A DNA stretch of 64,000 nt from Flavobacterium sp. LMO8 (GTDB lineage Bacteria > Bacteroidota > Bacteroidia > Flavobacteriales > Flavobacteriaceae), in NCBI RefSeq assembly GCF_009495755.1, contig NZ_WIBJ01000033.1, positions 1 through 64,000 on the forward strand, in the 5' to 3' direction. Below the pieces are notes generated by a model that was not told the DNA's origin, did no database searches, and saw only the letters and a list, made by a program, of their open reading frames with translations. Below, one piece after another: positions 25,275 to 33,839 of this stretch (positions are counted from its first letter, which is position 1; the number at the start of each line of letters is the position of its first letter). The translations under genes were made by a program, and so were the position numbers.

Positions 25275-26735
25275 TTATTGATATTTTTCTATTAAATCTG
25301 AAACTAGTTTTCCTGAGATTAAGGAAGGAGGAACTCCTGGTCCAGGAACAGTTAATTGTCCAGTAAAATATAAGTTTTTTACTTTTTTACTTTTCAATTT
25401 AGGTCTTAAAAAAGCAGTTTGCAGTAAAGTATTTGCCATACCATATGCATTCCCTTTATATGAATTATAGTCTTTTATGAAATCATTCACGCAAAATGAT
25501 TCTTTAAAGATAATATTATTTTTTACTTTTTGATTAGTTAATTGTTCAAGACGTGTAATTATTTTTTCAAAATACAGTTCTCTTAACTCTTTTGTGTCTT
25601 CTAATCCTGGCGCTAGTGGAATTAAAAAGATTCCCGCTTCTTTTCCTTCTGGAGCACAATTCTCATCTGTTTTAGATGGAAAACTAGCGTAAAACAATGG
25701 TTCTTCTGGCCATTTTGGATTGTCATAAATCGCTTCGGCATGAATATCGAAATCTACATCAAAGAACAAAGAATGATGTTCTACGTTTTCAATTTTCTTA
25801 TCAAAACCAACATAAAATAAGAGTGAAGAAGGTGCAAATGTTTTACTTTCCCAATAATTTTCTGAATACTGACGGTAATTTTCATCTAATAAAGTCTCTG
25901 AATGATGATAATCTGCACCGCTTAAAATTACATCACCTGTTACAATTTTATTATTGACTAATATACCTGTGGCTTTTCCGTTGGTAACATCAATCTTCTC
26001 TACATTAGCATTGGTTTCGATTTTTACACCTAACTCCCTAGCTAATGTTTCCATAGCCAATATTACCGAATACATTCCATTTTTTGGATGCCAAGTTCCT
26101 AGTCCAAAATCGGCATAATTCATGAAGTTATAAAAAGAAGGTGTATCGCTTGGTTTTGCTCCTAAGAATAAAACTGGAAATTCTAAAATTTGAACCAATT
26201 TAATGTTTTTGAATCGTTTTCGAACATCTTTTTTAATGTTACTGAAAAATTGATTCACTTTTTTAGCTGTTTCCAAGGTGATTAATTCCATTGGAGATTC
26301 ACCAGGCCGATAAACTAAATCTTTGATGGCAATATCATAATTACCTTTAGCTTCTGCCATAAATTGTTCTAATTGCTTACCGCTTCCTTTTTCAATTGAT
26401 TCAAAAGTGGTTACAATTTCTGGTAAATTATCAGCAATGGTTACAAAATCTAAATGCCCAAAGTATACTTGATAAGCTGGAGAAAGTTTTATCAGTTCGT
26501 AATAATCAGATGGTTTTTTATTAAAATCACCAAAAAAGCGTTCAAAAACGTCAGGCATCCAATACCATGTTGGGCCAATATCAAAAGTAAACCCCTCTTT
26601 TTTAAGTTGACGAGCTCTTCCTCCTATGGTACTGTTTTTTTCAAAGATTGTAACATCATTCCCTTGTTTTGCTAGATAACACGCTGCAGACAATGATGAA
26701 AATCCAGAACCGATTATTATAATTTTTTTACGCAC
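25275..26735 (-). CDS. crtI: Phytoene desaturase
   Basis: 486 aa. The FAD-binding motif IGSGFSSLSAACYLAKQGNDVTIFEKN lies at the N-terminus, and the C-terminal signature YFTGQLTVPGPGVPPSLISGK is present. It converts phytoene to lycopene. The start codon is GTG at 26735; the Rossmann strand begins five residues later, so no earlier or later start is better. Its promoter, 26755-26785, is overlaid by a dyad that may be the operator of the MerR regulator upstream. Confidence 0.94.
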   Translation of the reverse strand: MRKKIIIIGSGFSSLSAACYLAKQGNDVTIFEKNSTIGGRARQLKKEGFTFDIGPTWYWMPDVFERFFGDFNKKPSDYYELIKLSPAYQVYFGHLDFVTIADNLPEIVTTFESIEKGSGKQLEQFMAEAKGNYDIAIKDLVYRPGESPMELITLETAKKVNQFFSNIKKDVRKRFKNIKLVQILEFPVLFLGAKPSDTPSFYNFMNYADFGLGTWHPKNGMYSVILAMETLARELGVKIETNANVEKIDVTNGKATGILVNNKIVTGDVILSGADYHHSETLLDENYRQYSENYWESKTFAPSSLLFYVGFDKKIENVEHHSLFFDVDFDIHAEAIYDNPKWPEEPLFYASFPSKTDENCAPEGKEAGIFLIPLAPGLEDTKELRELYFEKIITRLEQLTNQKVKNNIIFKESFCVNDFIKDYNSYKGNAYGMANTLLQTAFLRPKLKSKKVKNLYFTGQLTVPGPGVPPSLISGKLVSDLIEKYQ

Positions 26736-26744
26736 TTGGTTTAA

Positions 26745-26785
26745 TTTTGTTTAACAAAAATAACAAAAAAGTTAAACAAAACAAA
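26745..26785 (-). promoter_or_regulatory. crtI promoter with overlapping dyad
   Basis: On the minus strand, TTTG (26785-26782), a 19-base spacer and TATTTTTG (26762-26755) form an exact Bacteroidota promoter. Two perfectly inverted 11-base arms, TTTTGTTTAAC on 26745-26755 and GTTAAACAAAA on 26771-26781, sit across it. One fills the part of the spacer next to -33; the other lies at and below -7. Likely a regulator site; the MerR protein next door is the best candidate. Confidence 0.65.
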
Positions 26786-26790
26786 TATTT

Positions 26791-27690
26791 TTACAAAGTA
26801 TTTGAAAGTTCTTCTATGCTATTGTAAATATGTATGTTGTTAGGTAGAGTTTTGGATGTAATGAATTGAGTCATTCTTCCTAATAATAAAACTTCGTGGT
26901 TTGTATTTTCAAGTAGTTTCGCTTGCATGTCAACAATATAACTATCAATTTCTTCTTGGTTAGGTTCTACAGTTAAATAGCTTACAAAAGTTATCTTTTC
27001 ATAAGAGTTTTTTAAATCGAACAAACTTTCTGTTGGAATACTTTCTCCTAAATAGATGGTTTGATAGCCTTTTAATAGAATTTCATAATTTAAGTACATC
27101 AATCCTAGTTCATGAACTTCATTTAAAGGGAGGAATAATACAAAAACTTTATCCGTTTTAGTAGGTTCAAGAATTTGAACTTTTTCTGTATTTATTAGAA
27201 GTTTTTGTTTGATGAGGTAACTTATAAAATGCTCGTGAGCTGGAGTAATAGTTTCGGTTTGCCAAAGAAATCCAATTTCTTCCATCAAAGGTATGAAAAC
27301 AGTGTAAAATACTTCTCTAAAAGATTTTTCGCTTAGTAATTGATTGTAAGTATTAAAAAATAACGATTGATCAAAATTCATCATCGCCATTTTAAAGGTG
27401 CTAATAGCATGATTTTTGGCACTTTTTTCGGAAATAATCTCGTTAGCCAGTTTGTTAATTTGCTCTTGAGTTAACGAACCAATTTTAGATATTTTATACC
27501 CGTAGTTATGAAGTAATACGATGTTTAGTAGTTTTTGAAGATTCTTAATGTCATAAGAACGGATGTTAGTATCAGAGCGCATGGGTTCTAAAACATTATA
27601 GCGTTTTTCCCAAATACGAATGGTATGAGCTTTTATACCTGAAAGGTTTTCTAAGTCTTTGATACTGAATACGTTTTTAACATTGTTCAT
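26791..27690 (-). CDS. MerR-family regulator with CarH-like B12-binding domain
   Basis: 299 aa from the ATG at 27690, which starts just before the helix-turn-helix; a longer frame adds an unrelated hydrophobic stretch and is rejected. Residues 5-75 are a MerR winged helix (LSGIKAHTIRIWEKRYNVLEP). Residues about 100-170 form the helical bundle with Trp143-x9-Glu153-His154, the adenosylcobalamin pocket motif of CarH. Residues 180-299 are a B12-binding Rossmann domain with E191-x-H193-x-x-G196, whose His is the lower ligand. The residue after Trp143 is Gln, where Thermus CarH has the light-state His. Genes crtI, crtB and crtZ follow. It is probably a carotenoid regulator, possibly light-responsive. 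Confidence 0.85.
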   Translation of the reverse strand: MNNVKNVFSIKDLENLSGIKAHTIRIWEKRYNVLEPMRSDTNIRSYDIKNLQKLLNIVLLHNYGYKISKIGSLTQEQINKLANEIISEKSAKNHAISTFKMAMMNFDQSLFFNTYNQLLSEKSFREVFYTVFIPLMEEIGFLWQTETITPAHEHFISYLIKQKLLINTEKVQILEPTKTDKVFVLFLPLNEVHELGLMYLNYEILLKGYQTIYLGESIPTESLFDLKNSYEKITFVSYLTVEPNQEEIDSYIVDMQAKLLENTNHEVLLLGRMTQFITSKTLPNNIHIYNSIEELSNTL

Positions 27691-27791
27691 CTTTTCTGTA
27701 AATTTATTAAACAAAAGTATGAAAAAAGATTTGTAAATAATCAAATTATTTCATTTAAATTTGTGAAATATAACTTAAACAAATCTTAATT

Positions 27792-28400
27792 ATGAAAAAA
27801 TTTTTAATGCTAATGTTGTTTGCAGCCTCTTCTTTAACAATGGCTCAAAAGGTTAAAATTGAAAAAGGTGATTTCAAATTTTTAGCAGGACAAACTGAAG
27901 TTAATGTTGAATTTGATTATTCAAATTTGAAATTAATGAAAGAAAATTTAACTGAATCTCAATATGTAGCTGAAAGAACCGCAGAATTAAATAAAAAAGC
28001 TAAAGGAAACGGTGATTCTTGGGCAAAAAAATGGGAAGCTAGTAAACAATTAGCTTGGCAACCTAAATTTACTGAATTAGTTAATGTTGTTTTATCAAAA
28101 AAGAAAAAAAATATTAGTTTTCAAGAAGGTTTATCTACTGCAAAATATACTTTAATTGTTGATGTTGTTTGGATGTATCCAGGTTATAATGTAGTTATGG
28201 CTAAAAAAGGAGCAAAAGTTACAACCGTTTTAAAATTTGTAGAAACAGCAAATAAATCGAATGTTTTAGCTGAAATTTCAAGTGAAAATGCACCTGGAGA
28301 TGTTTTTGGTGGATCATTTAGTAATGAAGATAGAATTAGAGAAGGTTTTGCTAAAACAGGCAAAACATTAGCAGGATTAATTTTAAAGGATTTAAAATAA
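27792..28400 (+). CDS. Secreted protein of unknown function
   Basis: 202 aa with a signal peptide (cleavage near TMAQ, residue 19). The mature part includes SWAKKWEASKQLAWQPKFTELVN and a late YTLIVDVVWMYPGYNVVMAKKGAKVT. No catalytic motif is seen and I do not recognise the family. It is divergent from the MerR gene and shares its upstream region, in which TTAAACAAA occurs at 27707-27716 and 27775-27784. Followed by a strong terminator. Confidence 0.75.
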   Translation: MKKFLMLMLFAASSLTMAQKVKIEKGDFKFLAGQTEVNVEFDYSNLKLMKENLTESQYVAERTAELNKKAKGNGDSWAKKWEASKQLAWQPKFTELVNVVLSKKKKNISFQEGLSTAKYTLIVDVVWMYPGYNVVMAKKGAKVTTVLKFVETANKSNVLAEISSENAPGDVFGGSFSNEDRIREGFAKTGKTLAGLILKDLK

Positions 28401-28412
28401 TCATACAAAAAT

Positions 28413-28448
28413 AAAAAAAAGGGCAATTTTAAAATTGCCCTTTTTTTT
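28413..28448. terminator. Bidirectional terminator
   Basis: AAAAAGGGCAATTTT and AAAATTGCCCTTTTT form a perfect palindrome between two convergent genes. Confidence 0.9.
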
Positions 28449-28462
28449 ATTTGGTTTAAAAA

Positions 28463-28837
28463 TCAAATATCGTCAAAATCAATATTAGTAAAACTTTCTG
28501 CTGATTTTATTTCTTCGTTATCTTCAGCATAAATTTCTCTTTTGAAATCTTTTTGGTGTCTTTCTGAAATTACTTCTTCACCTTTTTGGTCTAAAACAAA
28601 ATCAGTCATTTCATCCAAAATTTCTCTGAAAGCAGCGAAATCTTCTTTGTACAAATAAATTTTGTGTTTTTTAAAGTGAAATGAACCATCTTCTTCTGTA
28701 AACTTTTTACTTTCAGTAATGGTAATGTAGTAATCATCTGCTTTTGTAGCTCTTACATCAAAGAAATACGTTCTTCTTCCTGCACGCAATACTTTAGAAA
28801 AAATATCTTCTTTTTCTAACATGTCATTTTCTCTCAT
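28463..28837 (-). CDS. PUR-family nucleic acid-binding protein
   Basis: 124 aa. The N-terminal 70 residues match the PUR/DUF3276 family: KVLRAGRRTYFFDVRATKADDYYITITESKKF then FKKHKIYLYKEDFAAFREILDEM. The tail is acidic. The family binds single-stranded DNA or RNA and is conserved in Bacteroidota and spirochaetes. Single gene. Confidence 0.9.
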   Translation of the reverse strand: MRENDMLEKEDIFSKVLRAGRRTYFFDVRATKADDYYITITESKKFTEEDGSFHFKKHKIYLYKEDFAAFREILDEMTDFVLDQKGEEVISERHQKDFKREIYAEDNEEIKSAESFTNIDFDDI

Positions 28838-28907
28838 AATCCTACTGTCAATTAATTAGTGTTATAGCGTCTCAAAAATCTAAAAAAAAATCGGATTAAA
28901 CAAAAGT

Positions 28908-30674
28908 TTAGTCAATTTCTTTTTCCGAAAGTTGTTTTAAGTATAACTCTTTGTAGTAGCCGTTTTGTTCTAATAGTTGATTATGAGTGCCTTGCTCAAC
29001 AATTTTTCCTTCCTCTAAAATGATAATCCAATCCGCATTTTTAGCCGATGATACTCGGTGACTTACAATAATGGTAGTTTTGTCTTTGCAATATGCTAAC
29101 AAGTTGTTCAGTATAGTTTCTTCGGTTTCGGTGTCAACTGCGCTCAAACAATCATCTAAAAGTAATATAGGAGCGTTTTTAATTAAAGCTCTTGCGATTG
29201 AAACTCGTTGCTTTTGTCCACCTGATAATGTAATACCTCGTTCACCTAAAATGGTTTCGTATTGTTGATTAAAATTCACAATGTTGTCATGCACTACCGC
29301 TTTTTTAGCCGCTTCCATCACTTCTTCATCACTAGCATTTTCATTTCCAAATTTGATATTGTTTTTAATACTATCCGAAAACAAAAATGCATCTTGCGGT
29401 ACCACACTAATTTGATTACGTAAATCAAATAAATTTAAATCTTTGATATCTTTGTTATCAATGGATACCGTTCCCGAATTAGTATCATATAAACGACTAA
29501 TTAAAGTTAAAAGAGTCGATTTTCCTGAACCTGTTTTTCCTAAAATAGCTAATGTTTTTCCTTTTTTAACTTCAAACGAAATTTGGTCTAAAGCTTTAAT
29601 GTTCGTATCCTCGTATTCAAACGAGACCTTGTCAAATTTAATATCACCTTCAATTGTAGAATGGCTGCTGTTGGTGTTTTTAATTTCAGGCTCTTCTTTA
29701 AGGAATTCGTTAATACGTTTCTGAGAAGCTTCTGCCTCTTGAACCAATGACGAAACCCAACCTAAAGAGGCAACAGGCCAAGTTAACATGTTGATGTATA
29801 AAATGAATTGGGCAATTACTCCAATACTTGAAATTTCAGAATCGCCATTAATATACATAGAACCACCAACATACACCACAACTAAGTTACTCAATCCAAT
29901 AAGCAAAATCATCAATGGTCCAAAAAGTGAGTTTACTTTTGCTAAATCCATTGCTTTTACTTTGCTTTCATTGCTTAAATCATTGAATTCTTTTTGCTTT
30001 TTATTTTCAATTGCGTATGCTTTTATAACTCTTATTCCCGAAAAGATTTCTTGTGTATATGAAGAAAGTGTAGAAAGATTCTTTTGAAATTCCCCACTTC
30101 GTTTATGAATCATTGAACTAATTTTGAAAATACTATAAGATAAAAGCGGTAATGGTAATAACGAATATAAAGTAAGAGTTGGTGATATGTTGTACATATA
30201 AATCACAACAATAGTAAAACGCATTAAAGTGTTTAATGAATACATAACGGCAGGACCTACGTACATTCTCACTTTCCCAACGTCTTCGCTTATTCGACTC
30301 ATTAGATCTCCGGTACGATTGCGTTTATAGAAACTTTGCGTAAGCGTTTGGTAATGATTAAAAATTTCATTTTTTAAATCAAATTCTACATGGCGCGACA
30401 TAACAATTAATGTTTGACGCATTAAGAAGGTGAAAAATCCGGCAACAATAGTAGTTCCTAAAATAAGTAAAATGTTATGAAATAATGTTTTTTGAAAGCT
30501 AAGTAGGTTACCATCAGTATTTTTAACATAATCTTCGATTATTTTTATGGAGTTTCCAATCAACTCAGGAGTAAATAAAGAGAAGATTTGCGCTACAATA
30601 GTAATAAATATTCCAAGTAGGAAACGATATTTGTATTTGACAAAGTATTTGTTTAAATATTGTAATTCTTTCAT
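28908..30674 (-). CDS. ABC exporter, fused membrane and ATPase domains
   Basis: 588 aa. A six-helix membrane domain (about 1-320) and an ATPase domain (about 340-580) with Walker A GKTGSGKST, signature LSGGQKQR and Walker B ILLLDDCLSAVD. The carboxylate after Walker B is Asp where Glu is usual. That change marks the degenerate half of heterodimeric exporters such as BmrC/TM287, so a partner encoded elsewhere is possible. Substrate unknown; drug or lipid export are both plausible. Confidence 0.88.
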   Translation of the reverse strand: MKELQYLNKYFVKYKYRFLLGIFITIVAQIFSLFTPELIGNSIKIIEDYVKNTDGNLLSFQKTLFHNILLILGTTIVAGFFTFLMRQTLIVMSRHVEFDLKNEIFNHYQTLTQSFYKRNRTGDLMSRISEDVGKVRMYVGPAVMYSLNTLMRFTIVVIYMYNISPTLTLYSLLPLPLLSYSIFKISSMIHKRSGEFQKNLSTLSSYTQEIFSGIRVIKAYAIENKKQKEFNDLSNESKVKAMDLAKVNSLFGPLMILLIGLSNLVVVYVGGSMYINGDSEISSIGVIAQFILYINMLTWPVASLGWVSSLVQEAEASQKRINEFLKEEPEIKNTNSSHSTIEGDIKFDKVSFEYEDTNIKALDQISFEVKKGKTLAILGKTGSGKSTLLTLISRLYDTNSGTVSIDNKDIKDLNLFDLRNQISVVPQDAFLFSDSIKNNIKFGNENASDEEVMEAAKKAVVHDNIVNFNQQYETILGERGITLSGGQKQRVSIARALIKNAPILLLDDCLSAVDTETEETILNNLLAYCKDKTTIIVSHRVSSAKNADWIIILEEGKIVEQGTHNQLLEQNGYYKELYLKQLSEKEID

Positions 30675-30868
30675 AGTATTCTTTAGAGCGATAACATTTT
30701 TATATAAAATTCATTAAAAAGATAATCAATTGATAATGAACGATTATCGTATTTTTTTGCTTTTCATTGCTAATTTATTAAAAAAAATATAATTTTTCGA
30801 ATCATTTTAAAATTATTCGTAATATTGTAATTGAATTTTGAATAATTTTTCAACTCAACTCAAATCGC

Positions 30869-31972
30869 ATGACAGCAGAATTATTAAAAGCAAATGAACT
30901 TCATAAAGTAGACCCAGTTTTTGGTCAGGTATCTTTTGATGGTCATGAACAAGTTGTATTTTGTCACGACAAAGATACAGGATTAAAAGCAATTATTGGA
31001 ATTCATAACACAGTTTTAGGACCTGCTTTAGGAGGAACTAGAATGTGGAATTATACAAACGAATGGGAAGCGTTAAATGATGTTTTGCGTTTGTCTCGTG
31101 GAATGACTTTCAAAAACTCGATTTCGGGATTAAATTTAGGTGGTGGAAAAGCGGTTATCATTGGTGATGCTAAAACTCAAAAATCTCCTGAATTAATGCG
31201 TCGTTTTGGACAATTTGTAGATTCATTATCTGGAAAATATATCACTGCTGAAGACGTAGGAATGGAAACCAAAGACATGGATACAGTTAACGAAGTTACA
31301 AAACACGTTGCCGGTATTTCAGTTGAAAGAGGTGGTTCGGGAAATCCTTCTCCTACTACAGCTTACGGTGTTTTCATGGGGATGAAAGCAGCGGCTAAAT
31401 ACAAATATGGTTCTGATAATTTAGAAGGGAAAAGTGTTTTAGTACAAGGAATTGGTCATGTAGGCGAAGTTTTAGTACAACATTTAACAGAAAGTGGTGC
31501 AATTGTTACGATTACTGATATCAACGAAGATAGAGTTCATCAAGTAGGAGCAAAGTACGGAGCTAAAATTTTTACAGGTGCTGATTTATACAGTGCAGAT
31601 GTAGATATTTATGCACCTTGTGCTTTAGGAGCTACTATTAATGATGCTACTATTAATAATATTAAAGCTTCTATCATTGCTGGAGCGGCTAATAACCAAT
31701 TAGCTAACGAAGCAGTTCACGGAAAAATCTTAAAAGAAAAAGGTATTTTATATGCACCTGATTTCTTAATCAATGCTGGTGGTGTTATTAATGTCTATTC
31801 TGAATTAGTAAAATGGACGAATGCTCAGGTGATGGAGAAAACAGAAAACATCTACAACACGGCATTAGAGATTTTTAAATTTGCAGATGATAATAACATT
31901 ACTACGCATCAAGCAGCCTTTTCAATGGCGCAAAAACGTATTGATGACGCAAAAAATGAATTAAAGAAGTAA
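30869..31972 (+). CDS. Leucine dehydrogenase family enzyme (Glu/Leu/Phe/Val dehydrogenase)
   Basis: 367 aa. Substrate-binding motif GLNLGGGKAVI with the catalytic Lys, and NAD site VQGIGHVGEVLVQHL (about 185-200). It should convert leucine and related branched amino acids to their keto acids, with NAD. Length and sequence fit leucine dehydrogenases better than glutamate dehydrogenases. A dyad, GATAATC 30721-30727 and GATTATC 30742-30748, lies upstream. Confidence 0.9.
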   Translation: MTAELLKANELHKVDPVFGQVSFDGHEQVVFCHDKDTGLKAIIGIHNTVLGPALGGTRMWNYTNEWEALNDVLRLSRGMTFKNSISGLNLGGGKAVIIGDAKTQKSPELMRRFGQFVDSLSGKYITAEDVGMETKDMDTVNEVTKHVAGISVERGGSGNPSPTTAYGVFMGMKAAAKYKYGSDNLEGKSVLVQGIGHVGEVLVQHLTESGAIVTITDINEDRVHQVGAKYGAKIFTGADLYSADVDIYAPCALGATINDATINNIKASIIAGAANNQLANEAVHGKILKEKGILYAPDFLINAGGVINVYSELVKWTNAQVMEKTENIYNTALEIFKFADDNNITTHQAAFSMAQKRIDDAKNELKK

Positions 31973-31991
31973 TTCGCTTTAAATAAAATTG

Positions 31992-32028
31992 TATTTTTGC
32001 AGAGCGAAAGAGGAAACTTTTTCGCTCT
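31992..32028 (+). promoter_or_regulatory. nusB promoter box and following hairpin
   Basis: A perfect TATTTTTG lies at 31992-31999. It is followed directly by a hairpin, AGAGCGAAA (32001-32009) with TTTCGCTCT (32020-32028), then T-rich sequence. The hairpin could end the dehydrogenase transcript or form the start of the nusB leader. Confidence 0.5.
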
Positions 32029-32055
32029 CTTAATTTTATAAAGTTCTTAATTAGT

Positions 32056-32997
32056 ATGTTAAATAGAAGACATATCCGAGTAAAAGTGATGCAGAGTATT
32101 TATACCATGCACCAACATCAATCTGATAATTTGGATAAAGAAGAAAAATTCCTTTTTCAAAGTATTGAAAACACCCAAAACTTATACCTTTTATTGCTTT
32201 CAGCACTTATTGAAATCAAAAAGAAAGAGTCAACATACATCGAATTGGCTTCAAAAAAACACTTAGCTACTAAAGAAGAAAGTAATCCCAATTTAAAATT
32301 CATCAACAATAAAGTTTTGGTTTTATTAGCCGAATCTGAAGCTTTGGAAACTGCTTTAGAGGAAAATAACATCAATAACTGGAAACTAAATGATGATATT
32401 ATTTTAGGTTTGATTGAAGTAATTAAAGAAAGTGAATTGTACCAAAACTATATGGATGAACCAACCAATAGTTTTGAACAAGATAAAAGTTTTATTGTTG
32501 ATTTATACACTGAAGTAATTGCACCAAGCGATCGTTTATATGATTATTTAGAAGATTATAAATTGACTTGGGTAGATGATTTACCAGGAATTAATACTCT
32601 AATTGTAAAGCAAATCAAACAATTAAATGGTGAGAATGATACTTTAATTGTTCCAAAAGTTTACAAAGATGAAGATGATAAAGAATTTGTAAAAAACTTG
32701 TTTAGAAAAACAGTTTTAAACGAAGTTGAATTATCTAAAGAATATATCGATAAAACGCCTAATTGGGATGTGGAGCGTATTGCTGAAATTGATACGATTA
32801 TTTTAAAAATGGCAATTTGTGAGTTATTGAAATTTCCATCTATACCTACTAAAGTAACAATTAATGAATATTTAGAAATTGCAAAAGAATATTCTACACC
32901 AAAAAGTAGTATTTTTATCAACGGAATTTTAGACAACTTAGTAAAAGAGTTCGACCGCGATGGAAAATTAAAAAAAGCAGGTAGAGGTTTATTATAA
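32056..32997 (+). CDS. nusB: Transcription antitermination factor NusB
   Basis: 313 aa, over twice the E. coli length (139), as is usual in Bacteroidota where a helical insert follows RRHIRVKVMQSIYTMHQH. The conserved NusB fold is in the C-terminal part: NWDVERIAEIDTIILKMAICELLKFPSIPTKVTINEYLEIAKEYSTPKSSIFINGILD. It acts with NusE on rRNA transcription. It is followed after 11 bases by DUF1573 and yajC. Confidence 0.94.
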   Translation: MLNRRHIRVKVMQSIYTMHQHQSDNLDKEEKFLFQSIENTQNLYLLLLSALIEIKKKESTYIELASKKHLATKEESNPNLKFINNKVLVLLAESEALETALEENNINNWKLNDDIILGLIEVIKESELYQNYMDEPTNSFEQDKSFIVDLYTEVIAPSDRLYDYLEDYKLTWVDDLPGINTLIVKQIKQLNGENDTLIVPKVYKDEDDKEFVKNLFRKTVLNEVELSKEYIDKTPNWDVERIAEIDTIILKMAICELLKFPSIPTKVTINEYLEIAKEYSTPKSSIFINGILDNLVKEFDRDGKLKKAGRGLL

Positions 32998-33008
32998 AAT
33001 TTTAAAAA

Positions 33009-33494
33009 ATGATAAGAAAATCAGTCGGGTTATTCGCCCTTTCGTTAGTTTTGTTAACATCAGCTTGTAAACAAGAAAGTGCAGCTGATAAAATTACAGA
33101 TGCTGATATGAGAACCATTGAAGCAGAGAGAGCTTTAATTGGTAAATATCCTAAAGTAGAATTAGATAAAGAAGTTCACGATTTTGGAAACATCAAAGAA
33201 GGGGACGTAGTTGAAACTGAATTTATTGTTAAAAATGTTGGTGAAACTGATTTAGTAATTTCTGATGCAAAAGGAAGTTGTGGTTGTACTGTTCCAGAAC
33301 CTCCAAAAGAACCAATTAAACCAGGAGAATCAGCACCAATAAAAGTTTCTTTTGATTCTAAAAATAAACCAGGAACTCAAGAAAAAACAGTAACATTAAC
33401 GACTAATTCAGAAAACGGTCACGAAATGTTCAAAATTAAAGCAAATGTAACACCAACAGCTGGAAAACCAGTTTATATACCAAATAACAAATAA
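33009..33494 (+). CDS. DUF1573 lipoprotein
   Basis: 161 aa with lipobox LLTSAC (Cys about 20). One DUF1573 immunoglobulin-like domain with the hallmark GSCGCTVPEPPKEPIKPGES. Periplasmic; function unknown in the family. Fits in one operon between nusB and yajC with very short gaps. Confidence 0.9.
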   Translation: MIRKSVGLFALSLVLLTSACKQESAADKITDADMRTIEAERALIGKYPKVELDKEVHDFGNIKEGDVVETEFIVKNVGETDLVISDAKGSCGCTVPEPPKEPIKPGESAPIKVSFDSKNKPGTQEKTVTLTTNSENGHEMFKIKANVTPTAGKPVYIPNNK

Positions 33495-33496
33495 TT

Positions 33497-33763
33497 ATGA
33501 ATCCAAGTTTAGCAATACAAATCGTATTAATGATTGCTGTGTTTTATTTTTTATTAATAAGACCACAACAACAAAGAGCAAAAAAAGAGAAAGCATTTGA
33601 AACCGGATTAAAAGTAGGTGATAAAATAATCACTAAAGCTGGAATTCATGGAAAAATTGCTGAAATGAATGAAGATACAATCGTTGTAGAAACAATGGCA
33701 GGAAAAATCAAAATGGAAAAATCTGCTATTTCAATGGAAATGAGTGCTAAATTAAAAGCATAA
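33497..33763 (+). CDS. yajC: Preprotein translocase subunit YajC
   Basis: 88 aa. One membrane helix at the N-terminus, then the family signature FYFLLIRPQQQRAKKEKAFETGLKVGDKIITKAGIHGKI. Part of the accessory SecDF-YajC complex. Starts 2 bases after the DUF1573 stop. Confidence 0.95.
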   Translation: MNPSLAIQIVLMIAVFYFLLIRPQQQRAKKEKAFETGLKVGDKIITKAGIHGKIAEMNEDTIVVETMAGKIKMEKSAISMEMSAKLKA

Positions 33764-33779
33764 TTTCATTCAAAAATAA

Positions 33780-33820
33780 TAGAAAAGCCGAATTTCAAAT
33801 AAGAAATTCGGCTTTTCTAT
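33780..33820. terminator. Bidirectional terminator
   Basis: AGAAAAGCCGAATTTC and GAAATTCGGCTTTTCT pair perfectly around six bases. It separates the convergent yajC and pepT genes. Confidence 0.9.
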
Positions 33821-33839
33821 CGTTAATTAAATTAATAAT

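Noticed and set aside
30721..30748. GATAATC-N14-GATTATC as operator of leucine dehydrogenase
   Set aside because: Seven-base arms with a long AT-rich spacer are within chance here, and no second copy was seen.
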